From positions 1-33,265 of the forward strand of contig JAIETA010000064.1 in NCBI GenBank assembly GCA_019745575.1: a DNA stretch of 33,265 nt, in the 5' to 3' direction. The notes under the pieces were generated by a model. That model saw only the letters and a program-made list of their open reading frames with translations. It searched no databases and had not been told where the DNA came from. Below, piece after piece: positions 15,840 to 23,545 of the stretch; the first letter of the stretch is position 1, and the number at the start of each line of letters is the position of its first letter. Source of the DNA: Reyranella sp. (GTDB lineage: Bacteria; Pseudomonadota; Alphaproteobacteria; Reyranellales; Reyranellaceae). Both the position numbers and the translations under genes were made by a program.

Positions 15840-16517
15840 TCAGTGCACCGTCGTTTCGCCGCTGACGGCGAAGCGGCGTTCCAGCCGGCGGGCGGCCAGG
15901 CTGAAGGCGGTGATGACGACGAAGTAGATCAGAGCGGCAACCGTGAAAGTCTCGAGCGGCCGGAATGTCTTCTGGGCGATCTCATTGGCGGCGAACAGGA
16001 GGTCGGCATAGGCAATCGTCGCAACCAGGGTCGTCGTCTTCATGAGTTCGATGGCGCGTTCCATGAAGGCCGGGATCATGCGCTTCACGGCCTGCGGCAG
16101 GATGATACGCCGCATCGCCTGGGGCTGCGTCATGCCGATGGCGCGCGCGGCCTCCCACTGGCCGCGCTCGATCGAGACGATGCCGCCCCGGAACACTTCC
16201 GCGAAGAAGGCCGAGGACTGGATCGAGAAGGTCACAGCCGCCGCCAGGAATGGCGTCATCTCCACCCCGATGATCAGCGGCAGGGCGAAGAAGAACCAGA
16301 AGAGCTGGACCAGCGGCGGCGTCGTGCGGAACACTTCGATCACGAAACCCGCCGGCCACGCGGCGAGCCGACGACGCGACAGTCGCATCAAGGCCAACGC
16401 CAGGCCCAGCACCAGTCCGCAGGCGAGCGCCGTGCCGGTGACCTTCAGCGTATTCACGAGGCCCTGCGCCAGCAATCCTGCGTTGGCAAGGACCGGCGTG
16501 AAGTCCCAGACGTACAC
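15840..16517 (-). CDS. Polar amino-acid ABC transporter permease (first)
   Basis: A 225-residue inner-membrane permease, paralogous to the next gene. Landmarks: LLAQGLVNTLKVTGTALACGLVLGLALALMRL, VIEVFRTTPPLVQLFWFFFALPLIIG, and the EAA loop EAARAIGMTQPQAMRRIILPQAVKRMIPAFMERAIEL. Start: I prefer GTG at 16517 (residues MYVWDFTPVLAN), 14 bases after the binding-protein stop; this matches the start MQWDFASVLANS of the paralogue. The longer reading from 16610 would overlap the binding-protein gene by about 80 bases and adds unrelated residues. The ribosome site is weak, so translation may be coupled to the upstream gene. Confidence 0.92.
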   Translation of the reverse strand: MYVWDFTPVLANAGLLAQGLVNTLKVTGTALACGLVLGLALALMRLSRRRLAAWPAGFVIEVFRTTPPLVQLFWFFFALPLIIGVEMTPFLAAAVTFSIQSSAFFAEVFRGGIVSIERGQWEAARAIGMTQPQAMRRIILPQAVKRMIPAFMERAIELMKTTTLVATIAYADLLFAANEIAQKTFRPLETFTVAALIYFVVITAFSLAARRLERRFAVSGETTVH

Positions 16518-16531
16518 GGGCGGCTGACGCC

Positions 16532-17365
16532 CTACTTGATCATTTCCTTCATGACCGGCGGCGCCAGCTTCGGATCGAGGCCGAAGTCGGTCAGCGCCGC
16601 TTCGTACCATTTCTGCGTCTGGCCGCTCTTGTAGTAGCCGGCGAGCTGCTTATCGACCCACTCCGTGAAGGCCGTGTCGCCCTTGCGCAACGCAGCGCTC
16701 GAAGGCTGCGACTCGGCGGGCAGCGGCACCACGATCTTGCCCTTGCCGAGGCGCTGACGCGCAGCGAGCAGCGGCGGGTGGAAGAGGCAGACGGCGTCGA
16801 CACGGCCCGCCTGGAAGGCGGCGATCGCCTCGGCGTTGCCCGGAAAGCGCTGGATGTCGGCCTTGGGCGTGTGCTGGGTTGTCCAGCGATCCATGGTCGA
16901 GGCCTGTGGGACGGCGATGCGCACGCCGGCCTTGTTGAGGTCTTCCCAGGTCGTCACTGGCAGGTCGTCGCGCACCAGCACGGCAAGCGAGTACCAAAGG
17001 AGCGGCGCGTCGGGGAAGTTCGCGGCTTGCTTGCGCTCGGCGGTGGCGTCGAGCATGAACATGATGTCGATCTTGTCGCCCTGCAGCGCCGCGATCGCAT
17101 TGCCCCAGGTGACCTCGACCGGCTCGAACTTGACGCCGAGTGTCTGGGCCATCGCCTTGCCCATCGAGACGCCAAGTCCCGACGCCCACGCGCCGGTCTT
17201 GGGATCCTTCGAGTACCAGGGCGGTGCCTGCGTGACACCGACGCGCAGCACGCCGCGCTTCTTCACCTCGTCGAGGGTGGCCTGGGCACGTGCGGCAAAC
17301 GGCATGGCGAGCGTGCCGCCTGCGGCGGCGAGCACGGTGATCAAGGAACGACGATTGATGGTCAT
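16532..17365 (-). CDS. Polar amino-acid ABC transporter substrate-binding protein
   Basis: A 277-residue periplasmic binding protein of SBP family 3. A signal peptide occupies residues 1-28 (MTINRRSLITVLAAAGG, ending FAARAQA) with a twin-arginine-like RR. The mature protein begins TLDEVKKRGVLRVGVTQAPPWYSKDPKTGAWASGLGVSMGKAMAQTLG, the standard lobe I start, and includes the hinge and lobe II region DLNKAGVRIAVPQASTMDRWT. The ligand is likely an amino acid or derivative; specificity cannot be read by eye. GGGGGAAG upstream serves as ribosome site. It lies 24 bases after gntR and before its two permeases. Confidence 0.92.
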   Translation of the reverse strand: MTINRRSLITVLAAAGGTLAMPFAARAQATLDEVKKRGVLRVGVTQAPPWYSKDPKTGAWASGLGVSMGKAMAQTLGVKFEPVEVTWGNAIAALQGDKIDIMFMLDATAERKQAANFPDAPLLWYSLAVLVRDDLPVTTWEDLNKAGVRIAVPQASTMDRWTTQHTPKADIQRFPGNAEAIAAFQAGRVDAVCLFHPPLLAARQRLGKGKIVVPLPAESQPSSAALRKGDTAFTEWVDKQLAGYYKSGQTQKWYEAALTDFGLDPKLAPPVMKEMIK

Positions 17366-17389
17366 GACTGGCTTCCCCCTCTTCTTCCC

Positions 17390-18070
17390 TTAACGCGCAG
17401 GCAACGAGCGCAGGAAGCGCTCGGTGGTCTCGACACCGCGACGCATGTGGTCGCCGATCTCGCGCCGCATGGCATCGAGGTCGTCACCGAAAGCGGCGGC
17501 GATGTAGCTGTCGTGGCTGTCGCGCCGCGGACCACGGCGTCCGTGTGCGCGGTGATGCGCAGCCCAGTAGAGCTGCAGCCGCCCGCGCAGGCCGTTCCAG
17601 GCGCGTTGCAGCAGCCGGTGGCCGCTGGCCTCGTAGACGAGGCCGTGGAACTCGAGCTCGGTCGAGATGCTGGCGCGGTCGTCGCCGGCGTCGATGGTAA
17701 CCAGCAGTGCATCGTTGCGTCGCCGCAGTTCGGCTCGGAATCGATCGTCGCGATGCGGCCATATCTGCTCGAAGGCAAAAATCTCGAGCGCGGTACGCAG
17801 CGAGTAGATCTCCTGGACGTCCTCGACCGACAGCGACGCCACATGGGTGCCCGTGTAGGGCACCGTCACAACGAGCCCTTCCTCGATGAGCTGCCGCAGC
17901 GCCTCCCGGAGCGGGCCGCGGCTCACCTCGAAACGGTTTGACAGGGCCGTCTCGACCAGCGGCGCCCCCGGCGGAATGTCACCGGACAGAATCGCCGTCC
18001 TGAGCCGCTCGGCCACATGGGCGCGCAACGTGCTCCTGGGCACTGGATCGAGAAGGTTGGCAACTGACAT
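17390..18070 (-). CDS. GntR-family regulator (FadR/FCD subfamily)
   Basis: A 226-residue regulator. The winged helix-turn-helix at about residues 12-75 shows LRAHVAERLRTAILSGDIPPGAPLVETALSNRFEVSRGPLREALRQLIEEGLVV, followed by the wing PYTGTHVASLS. The C-terminal FCD domain (about 85-215) is all-helical and typically binds a carboxylate through a metal held by Asp/His residues; candidates are His141 within ELEFHGLVYEASGH and the later His-containing helices. It is the first gene of the operon that encodes an amino-acid transporter and an aminotransferase-like protein, so it most likely represses this operon and itself, released by the transported compound or a product. A perfect palindrome suited to this family lies four bases before its ATG. 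Confidence 0.9.
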   Translation of the reverse strand: MSVANLLDPVPRSTLRAHVAERLRTAILSGDIPPGAPLVETALSNRFEVSRGPLREALRQLIEEGLVVTVPYTGTHVASLSVEDVQEIYSLRTALEIFAFEQIWPHRDDRFRAELRRRNDALLVTIDAGDDRASISTELEFHGLVYEASGHRLLQRAWNGLRGRLQLYWAAHHRAHGRRGPRRDSHDSYIAAAFGDDLDAMRREIGDHMRRGVETTERFLRSLPAR

Positions 18071-18074
18071 CGTC

Positions 18075-18088
18075 GATTGTCGACAATC
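18075..18088 (-). promoter_or_regulatory. Palindromic operator upstream of gntR
   Basis: GATTGTCGACAATC is a perfect 14-bp palindrome ending four bases before the gntR start codon. It contains TTGTCGACAA, matching the TTGT-N2-ACAA type of core bound by many FadR-subfamily GntR regulators. A weak promoter (TTGCAC at 18114-18109) would start transcription inside it, which fits autorepression. Confidence 0.6.
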
Positions 18089-18096
18089 CTGCGCCT

Positions 18097-18131
18097 AAAG
18101 GCACCGCCGTGCAACAGGCTGCGGCGGCGCC
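18097..18131 (-). terminator. Hairpin terminator of the cyanase operon
   Basis: On the minus strand GGCGCCGCCG (18131-18122) pairs with CGGCGGTGCC (18109-18100), a 10-bp stem with one G-U pair and a 12-base loop, followed by TTT. It starts just after the cynS stop codon and insulates cynS from gntR. Confidence 0.5.
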
Positions 18132-18135
18132 TCTT

Positions 18136-18582
18136 CTAGTAGGACTTGTAGCCCAGGAACTTGCCCGACATGGCGATCTTCACCCGGTCGCCCTTCTGGT
18201 CGGGCTGGCGCTCCATGGTCATGTCGAAGTCGATGGCGCTCATGATGCCGTCGCCGAATTCCTCCTGGATCAGCTCTTTCCAGGTCGTGCCGTAGACCTG
18301 GACCAGCTCGTAGAAGCGGTAGATCAGCGGGTCGGTCGGCGGGATCTGGGGCAGCGAGCCGCGGTACGGCACCTCCTGCAGCAGCAGCACCTCTTCCTTG
18401 CCGAGGCCGAACAGCTTGCCGGCCTTGGTCGCCTGCTCCTTGGTCATCTTCATCTGGCCCATGCAGGCCGCGGTGACGATGATCTTCGAGGCGCCGCCGA
18501 TCTTCTTGGCGATCTCTTCCCAGCTCAGTTCCTTCATCCGCTTGGCGGTCAGGATCTTCTCGGTCACTTCAGCGCGCTTCAT
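18136..18582 (-). CDS. cynS: Cyanase (cyanate hydratase)
   Basis: A 148-residue enzyme that breaks down cyanate with bicarbonate to ammonia and CO2 (through carbamate). The N-terminal helical DNA-binding-like domain (residues 1-75) precedes the catalytic domain. The catalytic triad of E. coli cyanase (Arg96, Glu99, Ser122) is present as Arg89 and Glu92 in [12 protein letters not shown] and Ser115 in [10 protein letters not shown], all shifted by exactly seven. The C-terminus [16 protein letters not shown] is typical. The enzyme works as a decamer. Start: ATG at 18582, overlapping the transporter ATPase stop (ATGA), with GGGAGAAG upstream. It is the last gene of the transporter operon; no carbonic anhydrase (cynT) or LysR-type cynR is beside it. 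Confidence 0.97.
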   Translation of the reverse strand: MKRAEVTEKILTAKRMKELSWEEIAKKIGGASKIIVTAACMGQMKMTKEQATKAGKLFGLGKEEVLLLQEVPYRGSLPQIPPTDPLIYRFYELVQVYGTTWKELIQEEFGDGIMSAIDFDMTMERQPDQKGDRVKIAMSGKFLGYKSY

Positions 18583-19496
18583 TGTCTTCTCCCGGTTGTC
18601 AAAGTTACGACTTCGGCTGGCGGATTGACCGCGGCCAATTTCACGGACATGAGGCCCGGCTTCACCAGCTTCAGCCGGCGCGGGTCGTAGCCGCCGCCGG
18701 CGATCTCCTGGTCGAACGCCCTCGATCGGTTGACCAGGAACTCCACCAGGTGGTTGCGGATGGCGTAGTACTGCGGATGCTTGTGCAGGTCGTTCCGGTG
18801 CCGCTCGTTCCGGGGCATGGTGTTGACCACGATCTCGGCGATCTTGGCGCCGGGGCCATTGGTCATCAGCACGATCTTGTCGGCCAGCAGGATGGCCTCG
18901 TCGACATCGTGGGTGATCATGAACACCGTCTGGTTGGTATCGGCGCAGATGCGCAAGACCTCGTCCTGCAGCATGCCGCGGGTCAGCGCATCGAGGGCGC
19001 TGAACGGCTCGTCCATCAGCAGCATCTTGGGCTGGATCGAGAGCGCCCGGGCGATGCCGACGCGCTGCTTCATGCCGCCCGAGAGCTGCGACGGCTTCTT
19101 GCCCTCGGCACCCTTCAGCCCGACCAGTTCGATGAAGCGGCGGGCGTGATCCTGCACCCGGGTGCGGTCCCACTTGGGCCAGCGCGAGGAGACGGCGAAG
19201 GCGATGTTGCCCATCACCGAGAGCCAGGGCAGCAGCGCATGACCCTGGAAGATCACGGCGCGGTCGAGGCTGGGGCCGTCGATCTCGAGATTGTCGACGA
19301 TGACGGCGCCGGCGCTCGGCCGGTCGAGGCCGGCCAGGACGTTCAGGATGGTGGTCTTGCCGCAGCCGGAGTGGCCGATCAGGCAGAGGAATTCGCCGCG
19401 CTCGACGCCGAACCAGATGTCCTCGAACACGGCGGGCTGGGCGGAGTCGCCGAAGCGGCGCGCCAGGCCCTCGACGCTGATCAACGGGCGTTCCAT
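18579..19496 (-). CDS. Cyanate/nitrate-type ABC transporter ATP-binding protein (NrtD/CynD type)
   Basis: A 305-residue ATPase subunit. Walker A is GHSGCGKTT near residue 42, the Q-loop [12 protein letters not shown] (typical of nitrate/sulfonate/taurine importers), the signature [15 protein letters not shown], Walker [12 protein letters not shown] and the switch His in MITHDVDEA. The extra C-terminal stretch of about 70 residues ([28 protein letters not shown]) is characteristic of the NrtD-like group. Its ATG is at 19496, four bases after the permease stop, and its stop overlaps the cynS start. With cynS coupled to it, cyanate is the most likely substrate of this system; nitrate or nitrite cannot be excluded. 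Confidence 0.93.
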   Translation of the reverse strand: MERPLISVEGLARRFGDSAQPAVFEDIWFGVERGEFLCLIGHSGCGKTTILNVLAGLDRPSAGAVIVDNLEIDGPSLDRAVIFQGHALLPWLSVMGNIAFAVSSRWPKWDRTRVQDHARRFIELVGLKGAEGKKPSQLSGGMKQRVGIARALSIQPKMLLMDEPFSALDALTRGMLQDEVLRICADTNQTVFMITHDVDEAILLADKIVLMTNGPGAKIAEIVVNTMPRNERHRNDLHKHPQYYAIRNHLVEFLVNRSRAFDQEIAGGGYDPRRLKLVKPGLMSVKLAAVNPPAEVVTLTTGRRQ

Positions 19497-19500
19497 GACG

Positions 19501-20355
19501 CTACTCCGGATAGGTGACGAGCCGGGCGAGCCAGGCCAGGCCCTGGTCGAGGGCCAGCCCGACCAGGCCGATCAGCAGGATCGCCGTCACGATGTTGGCG
19601 ATGGAGAGGTTGTTCCACTCGTTCCACACGAAGTAGCCGATGCCGGTGCCGCCCACGAGCATCTCCGCCGCCACGATGACCAGCCAGGCGATGCCGATGG
19701 AAATGCGCATGCCGGTCATGATGGTGGGCGCCGCCGCCGGCAGGATGACCCGGAAGGCGGTGCGGAACGGGCCGACCTCGAGGGTGCGTGCCACGTTCAG
19801 CCATTCGCGCCGGACGCTCGCCACGCCGAAGGCGGTGTTGATCAGCATCGGCCATACCGAGCAGATGAAGATCACGAAGATCGAGGAGATGGCGCTGTCC
19901 TTGATGGTGTAGAGCGCGAGCGGCATCCAGGCGAGCGGCGACACCGGTTTCAGGATCTGGATGAACGGATCGAGCGCGCGGTAGATCAGCGGCGACATGC
20001 CGATCAGGAAGCCGAGCGGCACCGCGACCAGGGCGGCCAGGGCGAAGCCCAGCAGCACGCGGCCCAGCGAATAGGCGAGCTGGATGCCGATGCCCTTGTC
20101 GTTGCTGCCGCGGATATAGAACGGGTCGACGAGATGCTTCCAGATGGTGGTGCCGATGTCGGCCGGCGTCGGCATCGCCGACTTGGTGCCGCTGGCCGCG
20201 GCGGCGCCCAGCAGCTTGGCGTATTCCGGGTCCAGCGCCGGGCCGGTGCCCGCCGTCGGCGTCGTGGCGATCTGCCAGAACGCCACGATGCCGACGAAGA
20301 TCAGCAGCGACAGCAGCCCGGCCCTGAGGCCGAGGGAATTGCGGAACGCCGCCAC
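19501..20355 (-). CDS. Cyanate/nitrate-type ABC transporter permease (NrtB/CynB type)
   Basis: A 284-residue inner-membrane permease with a first transmembrane segment at about residues 12-27 ([17 protein letters not shown]), a periplasmic insertion (about 28-85) and then roughly five more segments ([23 protein letters not shown] onward). The ATPase-contacting loop is [41 protein letters not shown], as in nitrate, bicarbonate and cyanate importers. Start: GTG at 20355 (residues [10 protein letters not shown]), four bases after the binding-protein stop, with GGAGC upstream. Confidence 0.92.
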   Translation of the reverse strand: MAAFRNSLGLRAGLLSLLIFVGIVAFWQIATTPTAGTGPALDPEYAKLLGAAAASGTKSAMPTPADIGTTIWKHLVDPFYIRGSNDKGIGIQLAYSLGRVLLGFALAALVAVPLGFLIGMSPLIYRALDPFIQILKPVSPLAWMPLALYTIKDSAISSIFVIFICSVWPMLINTAFGVASVRREWLNVARTLEVGPFRTAFRVILPAAAPTIMTGMRISIGIAWLVIVAAEMLVGGTGIGYFVWNEWNNLSIANIVTAILLIGLVGLALDQGLAWLARLVTYPE

Positions 20356-20359
20356 GCTC

Positions 20360-21742
20360 TCAGCTCCGGCGGATGGCGAAGCTGCTGACGTACTCGGCGG
20401 GCTTGCTGGCGTCGAACGGCTTGCCCATGACGACGATCGTCTTCTTCGTCGGATCGGGCGGCGTCAGCCCCATCTCCTTCATCATCGCGGCGGTGTCGGT
20501 GGCGAGGAAAACCTCCGACGCGACCTTGGCGTAGTCTATGTCGGCCTTGAGCTGCCCCCAGCGCTTCATCTGCGTCAGGATCCAGATCGCGAACTGGTTC
20601 CACGGGAACGGGTCGAAGTCGATGCGGTTGGGGTCGCGCTTCACGCCGCCCAGGCCATCGGCATAGGTGCCGGTGAGGACCTGCTCCAGCACCGTTTCGG
20701 GCTGGTTGAGGTAGTTCTGCGGCGCGATCGCCTTGGCGATCTCCTTGCGATTGTCGGCCTTGGAGGCGTAGGCCGTGGCCTCGATGATCGCCTTCAGGAG
20801 CGCCCGGTAGGTGTTGGGGTTCTGGGCCGCGAATTCCTTGCTGACCGTGAAAGCGCAACAGGGATGGCCGTCCCACAGCTCCTTGGTCAGGAGATGGATG
20901 AAGCCGATACCGTCGTAGACGGCGCGCTGGTTGAACGGATCGGGCCCGAGATAGCCGTCGATGTTGTCGGCCCTGAGGTTGGCCACCATCTCGGGCGGCG
21001 GCACGGAGCGGATGGAAATGTCCTGGTCGGGATCGAGCCCGTGCTCGGCCACGTAGTAGCGCAGCAGGTAGTTGTGCATCGAGTAGTCGAACGGCACGGC
21101 AAAGCGGAAGCCCTTCCAGTCCTTCGGGTTGCGCTTGTCCTTGTGCTTGTTGGCGAGCGTGATCGCCTGGCCATTGATGTTCTCGATCGCCGGCATGGTC
21201 CACGGCACCGGGTTCGAACCGACGCCGAGCGAGATGGCGAGCGGCATCGGCGAGAGCATGTGGGCGGCGTCGTATTCCTTGGCCAGCGACTTGTCGCGGA
21301 TCACCGCCCAGCCCGCCGTCTTGACGACTTCGACGTTGAGGCCGTGTTTGGAATAGAAGCCCATCGGATGAGCCATGATGATGGGCGTGGCGCAGGTGAT
21401 CGGGATGAACCCGACCTTGAGGTCCTTCTTCTCGGGCGTGCCAGCCCCTGGCCCCCCTTGGGCGAAGGCCTCGCGCGCCGCCGCCAGCGGCAGCACCGAG
21501 GAGATGGCGGCCATCGCGGTCGCCGCCCCGACGGTGCGCAGGAACAGACGCCGCTGGGCATCGACCGGGAAGACCGCCCGCAGGACGGCGGCGTCGACCA
21601 CCCGGTTCCAGCGCTGCTCCTCGCCCGCCGGCGCGGCCTCGGCGGTCAGGCGGGCATGGTCGGCCGCCGCGTGGTTGCCGCCGCAGCCGCATCGCCCGCC
21701 CAGCAAAGCCTTGGGGTCGAAGGGATCCTTGAACATCGACAT
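20360..21742 (-). CDS. NrtA/CmpA-type substrate-binding protein of the cyanate operon
   Basis: A 460-residue NrtA/CmpA-family binding protein, first gene of the cyanate operon. Its N-terminus is unusual: a long cytosolic-looking leader of about 60 residues with a CxCxxxH motif (GGRCGCGGNHA; Cys18, Cys20, His24) comes before a twin-arginine signal (Arg64-Arg65 in AQRRLFLRTVGAATAMA, cleavage region AREAFAQ). The mature part starts KDLKVGFIPITCATPIIMAHPMGFYSKHGLNVEV and contains PPPEMVANLRADNIDGYLGPDPFNQRA and ELWDGHPCCAFTVSKEF, typical of the nitrate/bicarbonate family. Start: ATG at 21742 preceded by GAGGAGG; residues upstream of it fall in the promoter. Exact ligand (cyanate, nitrate or other) is inferred from cynS. 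Confidence 0.92.
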   Translation of the reverse strand: MSMFKDPFDPKALLGGRCGCGGNHAAADHARLTAEAAPAGEEQRWNRVVDAAVLRAVFPVDAQRRLFLRTVGAATAMAAISSVLPLAAAREAFAQGGPGAGTPEKKDLKVGFIPITCATPIIMAHPMGFYSKHGLNVEVVKTAGWAVIRDKSLAKEYDAAHMLSPMPLAISLGVGSNPVPWTMPAIENINGQAITLANKHKDKRNPKDWKGFRFAVPFDYSMHNYLLRYYVAEHGLDPDQDISIRSVPPPEMVANLRADNIDGYLGPDPFNQRAVYDGIGFIHLLTKELWDGHPCCAFTVSKEFAAQNPNTYRALLKAIIEATAYASKADNRKEIAKAIAPQNYLNQPETVLEQVLTGTYADGLGGVKRDPNRIDFDPFPWNQFAIWILTQMKRWGQLKADIDYAKVASEVFLATDTAAMMKEMGLTPPDPTKKTIVVMGKPFDASKPAEYVSSFAIRRS

Positions 21743-21777
21743 GCCGCCTCCTCGCGCGAGCGCCTGAGGAGCGAGGA

Positions 21778-21793
21778 CGCAAGCAACGTGCCA
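21778..21793 (-). promoter_or_regulatory. Sigma-54 (RpoN) promoter of the cyanate transporter/cyanase operon
   Basis: The minus strand reads TGGCACGTTGCTTGCG (21793 to 21778), matching the sigma-54 consensus TGGCACG-N4-TTGCW at all but the last, weak position. The -24 GG and -12 GC are correctly spaced. Transcription would start near 21767, 25 bases before the ATG at 21742 and just upstream of its GAGGAGG ribosome site. Confidence 0.8.
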
Positions 21794-21845
21794 AGGCCGC
21801 CGGATATGCGGAATTCCGAGGCAATCCGTTGAGTGAGGCTCGTTT

Positions 21846-21862
21846 TGCCTAAAAATCCGGCA
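21846..21862 (-). promoter_or_regulatory. Candidate NtrC-type enhancer site
   Basis: TGCCTAAAAATCCGGCA keeps the TGC-N11-GCA dyad and A-rich centre of NtrC sites such as TGCACTAAAATGGTGCA. It lies about 80-95 bases upstream of the predicted sigma-54 start, a usual enhancer distance. Arms are imperfect relative to the consensus, so this is tentative. Confidence 0.4.
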
Positions 21863-22099
21863 CACAGTCGCGATTCGATCTGCGGAATTCTGTGACTCGA
21901 ATCTTAACGCTGGGGATTAAATTTATGGAATCGCTGACTCTTTCCCCGATTTCCGCTCGATTTCTTATTGCGTGCAGAGTCACCCTTATGGCAGGCTACC
22001 AATTGTGGGTTGTTGGGTGCCCACCACGATATGTCGGCCACCCGCCCCTAGAACGGGTCCTCAGGAGCCGCAGGGCGGAAATGGTTGGGGAGTGGGTCG
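21863..22099. other. Divergent regulatory gap between the cyanate operon and the YbjN gene
   Basis: Together with the sigma-54 promoter and candidate enhancer this completes the 357-base gap from 21743 to 22099. It is markedly AT-richer than its surroundings (for example around 21895-21985) and has no supported gene. A small TGGGTGCCCA palindrome lies near 22015. I cannot place a confident promoter for the YbjN gene. Confidence 0.45.
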
Positions 22100-22609
22100 A
22101 TGGCGTTATCGCGACACGAGCGGACCAGACGGAAAGCCGATTTGAACCCGCTCGAGATGATCGAGAGAGTCATCGCCGACAACGACTGGCCGTTCGACCG
22201 CACCTCGGACCGTGAAATCGCCGTCGAGGTCGCCGGCCGCTGGTGCGACTACCGCATGTTCTTCAGCTGGCGCGACGATGTCGAGGCGCTGCACTTCACC
22301 TGCGCCTACGACGTCCGCATTCCGCCCGAGCGCCACAACGAGATCCATGTCCTGCTGGCGCTGATCAACGAGAAGATGTGGCTGGGCCACTTCGATCTGT
22401 GGACCGAAGAAGGCCTGCCGATGTTCCGCCACGCCATCCCGCTGCGCGGCACCACCGGCCTGATGCCCGACCAGCTGAACGACCTCGTCGAGGTGGCGAT
22501 CAGCGAAAGCGAGCGCTTTTACCCCGCCTTTCAATACGTCGTGTGGGCCGGCAAGACGCCCGCCGACGCGCTTACCGCCTCGATCCTCGAGACGGTCGGC
22601 GAAGCCTGA
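22100..22609 (+). CDS. YbjN domain-containing protein
   Basis: A 169-residue protein matching the YbjN-family pattern seen in alphaproteobacteria: NPLEMIERVIADNDWPFDRTSDREIAVEVAGRWCDYRMFFSWRDDVEALHFTCAYD, then HEIHVLLALINEKMWLGHFDLW-type sequence (here NEIHVLLALINEKMWLGHFDLW) and PMFRHAIPLRGTTGLMPDQLNDLVE, ending FQYVVWAGKTPADALTASILET. The fold resembles type III secretion chaperones; the biochemical role is unknown, and E. coli YbjN affects motility and stress responses. Start: ATG at 22100 with GGGGAG upstream. From memory, alphaproteobacterial YbjN genes often sit beside proC; here proC is about 13 kb away. Confidence 0.85.
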   Translation: MALSRHERTRRKADLNPLEMIERVIADNDWPFDRTSDREIAVEVAGRWCDYRMFFSWRDDVEALHFTCAYDVRIPPERHNEIHVLLALINEKMWLGHFDLWTEEGLPMFRHAIPLRGTTGLMPDQLNDLVEVAISESERFYPAFQYVVWAGKTPADALTASILETVGEA

Positions 22610-22679
22610 CCAGGAATAGGACCGTCCGACGCCCCCTCTCGTAAAAACACAATAAACGTCTCTGTTCGGATCGTCCTCA

Positions 22680-22708
22680 GCGGCGCCGGCCCCCCAGGCC
22701 GGCGCCGC
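22680..22708 (+). terminator. Strong hairpin between the YbjN gene and lgt
   Basis: A perfect 12-bp stem, GCGGCGCCGGCC (22680-22691) with GGCCGGCGCCGC (22697-22708), encloses a 5-base loop. No T-run follows; a second small hairpin (GCCCA-TTA-TGGGC, 22709-22721) comes directly after. It likely marks the 3' end of the YbjN transcript. Confidence 0.45.
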
Positions 22709-22721
22709 GCCCATTATGGGC

Positions 22722-22727
22722 TATAGT
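22722..22727 (+). promoter_or_regulatory. Possible -10 element of lgt
   Basis: TATAGT lies 17 bases before the lgt ATG. If used, the leader would be only about five bases, so lgt would be nearly leaderless. There is no -35 box and no clear ribosome site. Confidence 0.3.
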
Positions 22728-22738
22728 CCTCGCGTCCC

Positions 22739-23545
22739 ATGACCCCGCTTCTGATCCCCTATCCCGAAATCGACCCGGTGCTGGTGCAGCTCGGGCCGTT
22801 CGCCATCCGCTGGTATGCGCTGGCCTACATCGCGGGCCTCGTGCTCGGCTGGCGCATTATGCGCCGGGTCTGCGAGCAGCCTCCGGCCATCCTGTCGCCG
22901 CTCAAGATCGACGACTTCCTGCTGTGGGCGGCGCTGGGCGTCATCCTGGGCGGCCGGCTGGGCTACGTGCTGTTCTACAAGCCGGGCTTCTACCTCGACC
23001 ATCCGCTGGCGGCGCTGACGTTGTGGGAAGGCGGCATGTCGTTCCACGGCGGTCTGCTGGGCGTGATCGCCGCGATCCTGCTGTTCGCGATCCGCAACAA
23101 GACCGACCCGTTCATGCTGTCCGACCTGGTGGCCATCGTGGCGCCGATCGGCCTGTTCTTCGGCCGGCTGGCCAATTTCATCAACGGCGAGCTGTGGGGA
23201 CGCGCCAGCGACGTGGCGTGGGCCATGGTGTTCCCGCGCGGCGGCCCCGTGCCGCGCCATCCCAGCCAGCTCTACCAGGCCTTCTTCGAGGGCGTGCTGC
23301 TGTTCCTGGCGGTCGCGGCGGTGTGGCGTCTGGCCGACGGCCGCCGCCGTCCCGGGCTGCTGACCGGCGTCTTCTGCGCCGGCTACGGACTGGCGCGCAT
23401 CGCCGGCGAACTCTTCCGCGAGCCCGACGCCCATCTCGGCTATCTGTGGGGACCGCTTACCATGGGCATGCTGCTGTCGGCGCCCATGCTCGCCTTCGGA
23501 GGCTGGCTGATCGTCCGCGCCTGCGCCCGGCCCGCCCGGCCGTGA
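22739..23545 (+). CDS. lgt: Prolipoprotein diacylglyceryl transferase
   Basis: A 268-residue, seven-helix inner-membrane enzyme that moves diacylglycerol from phosphatidylglycerol to the lipobox cysteine of prelipoproteins. Catalytically important residues fall at the E. coli positions: His103 in MSFHGGLLGV and Arg143 in the Lgt signature GLFFGRLANFINGELWGR. FAIRWYALAYIAGL near residue 21 and the later ARIAGELFREPD are also typical. The start ATG at 22739 lacks a strong ribosome site. Its stop overlaps the GTG of the methyltransferase gene (GTGA). A lipoprotein gene lies three genes downstream. Confidence 0.96.
   Translation: MTPLLIPYPEIDPVLVQLGPFAIRWYALAYIAGLVLGWRIMRRVCEQPPAILSPLKIDDFLLWAALGVILGGRLGYVLFYKPGFYLDHPLAALTLWEGGMSFHGGLLGVIAAILLFAIRNKTDPFMLSDLVAIVAPIGLFFGRLANFINGELWGRASDVAWAMVFPRGGPVPRHPSQLYQAFFEGVLLFLAVAAVWRLADGRRRPGLLTGVFCAGYGLARIAGELFREPDAHLGYLWGPLTMGMLLSAPMLAFGGWLIVRACARPARP

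Noticed and set aside
17390-18070. The GntR gene as regulator of the cyanase operon because it lies beside cynS.
   Set aside because: A hairpin terminator separates them, gntR is contiguous with the amino-acid transporter operon, and the cyanase operon has its own sigma-54-type promoter 3.6 kb upstream.
21190-21225. A GGTTCGAACC string reminiscent of a tRNA T-arm.
   Set aside because: It lies within the coding sequence of the NrtA-like protein and no acceptor or anticodon stem can be formed around it.
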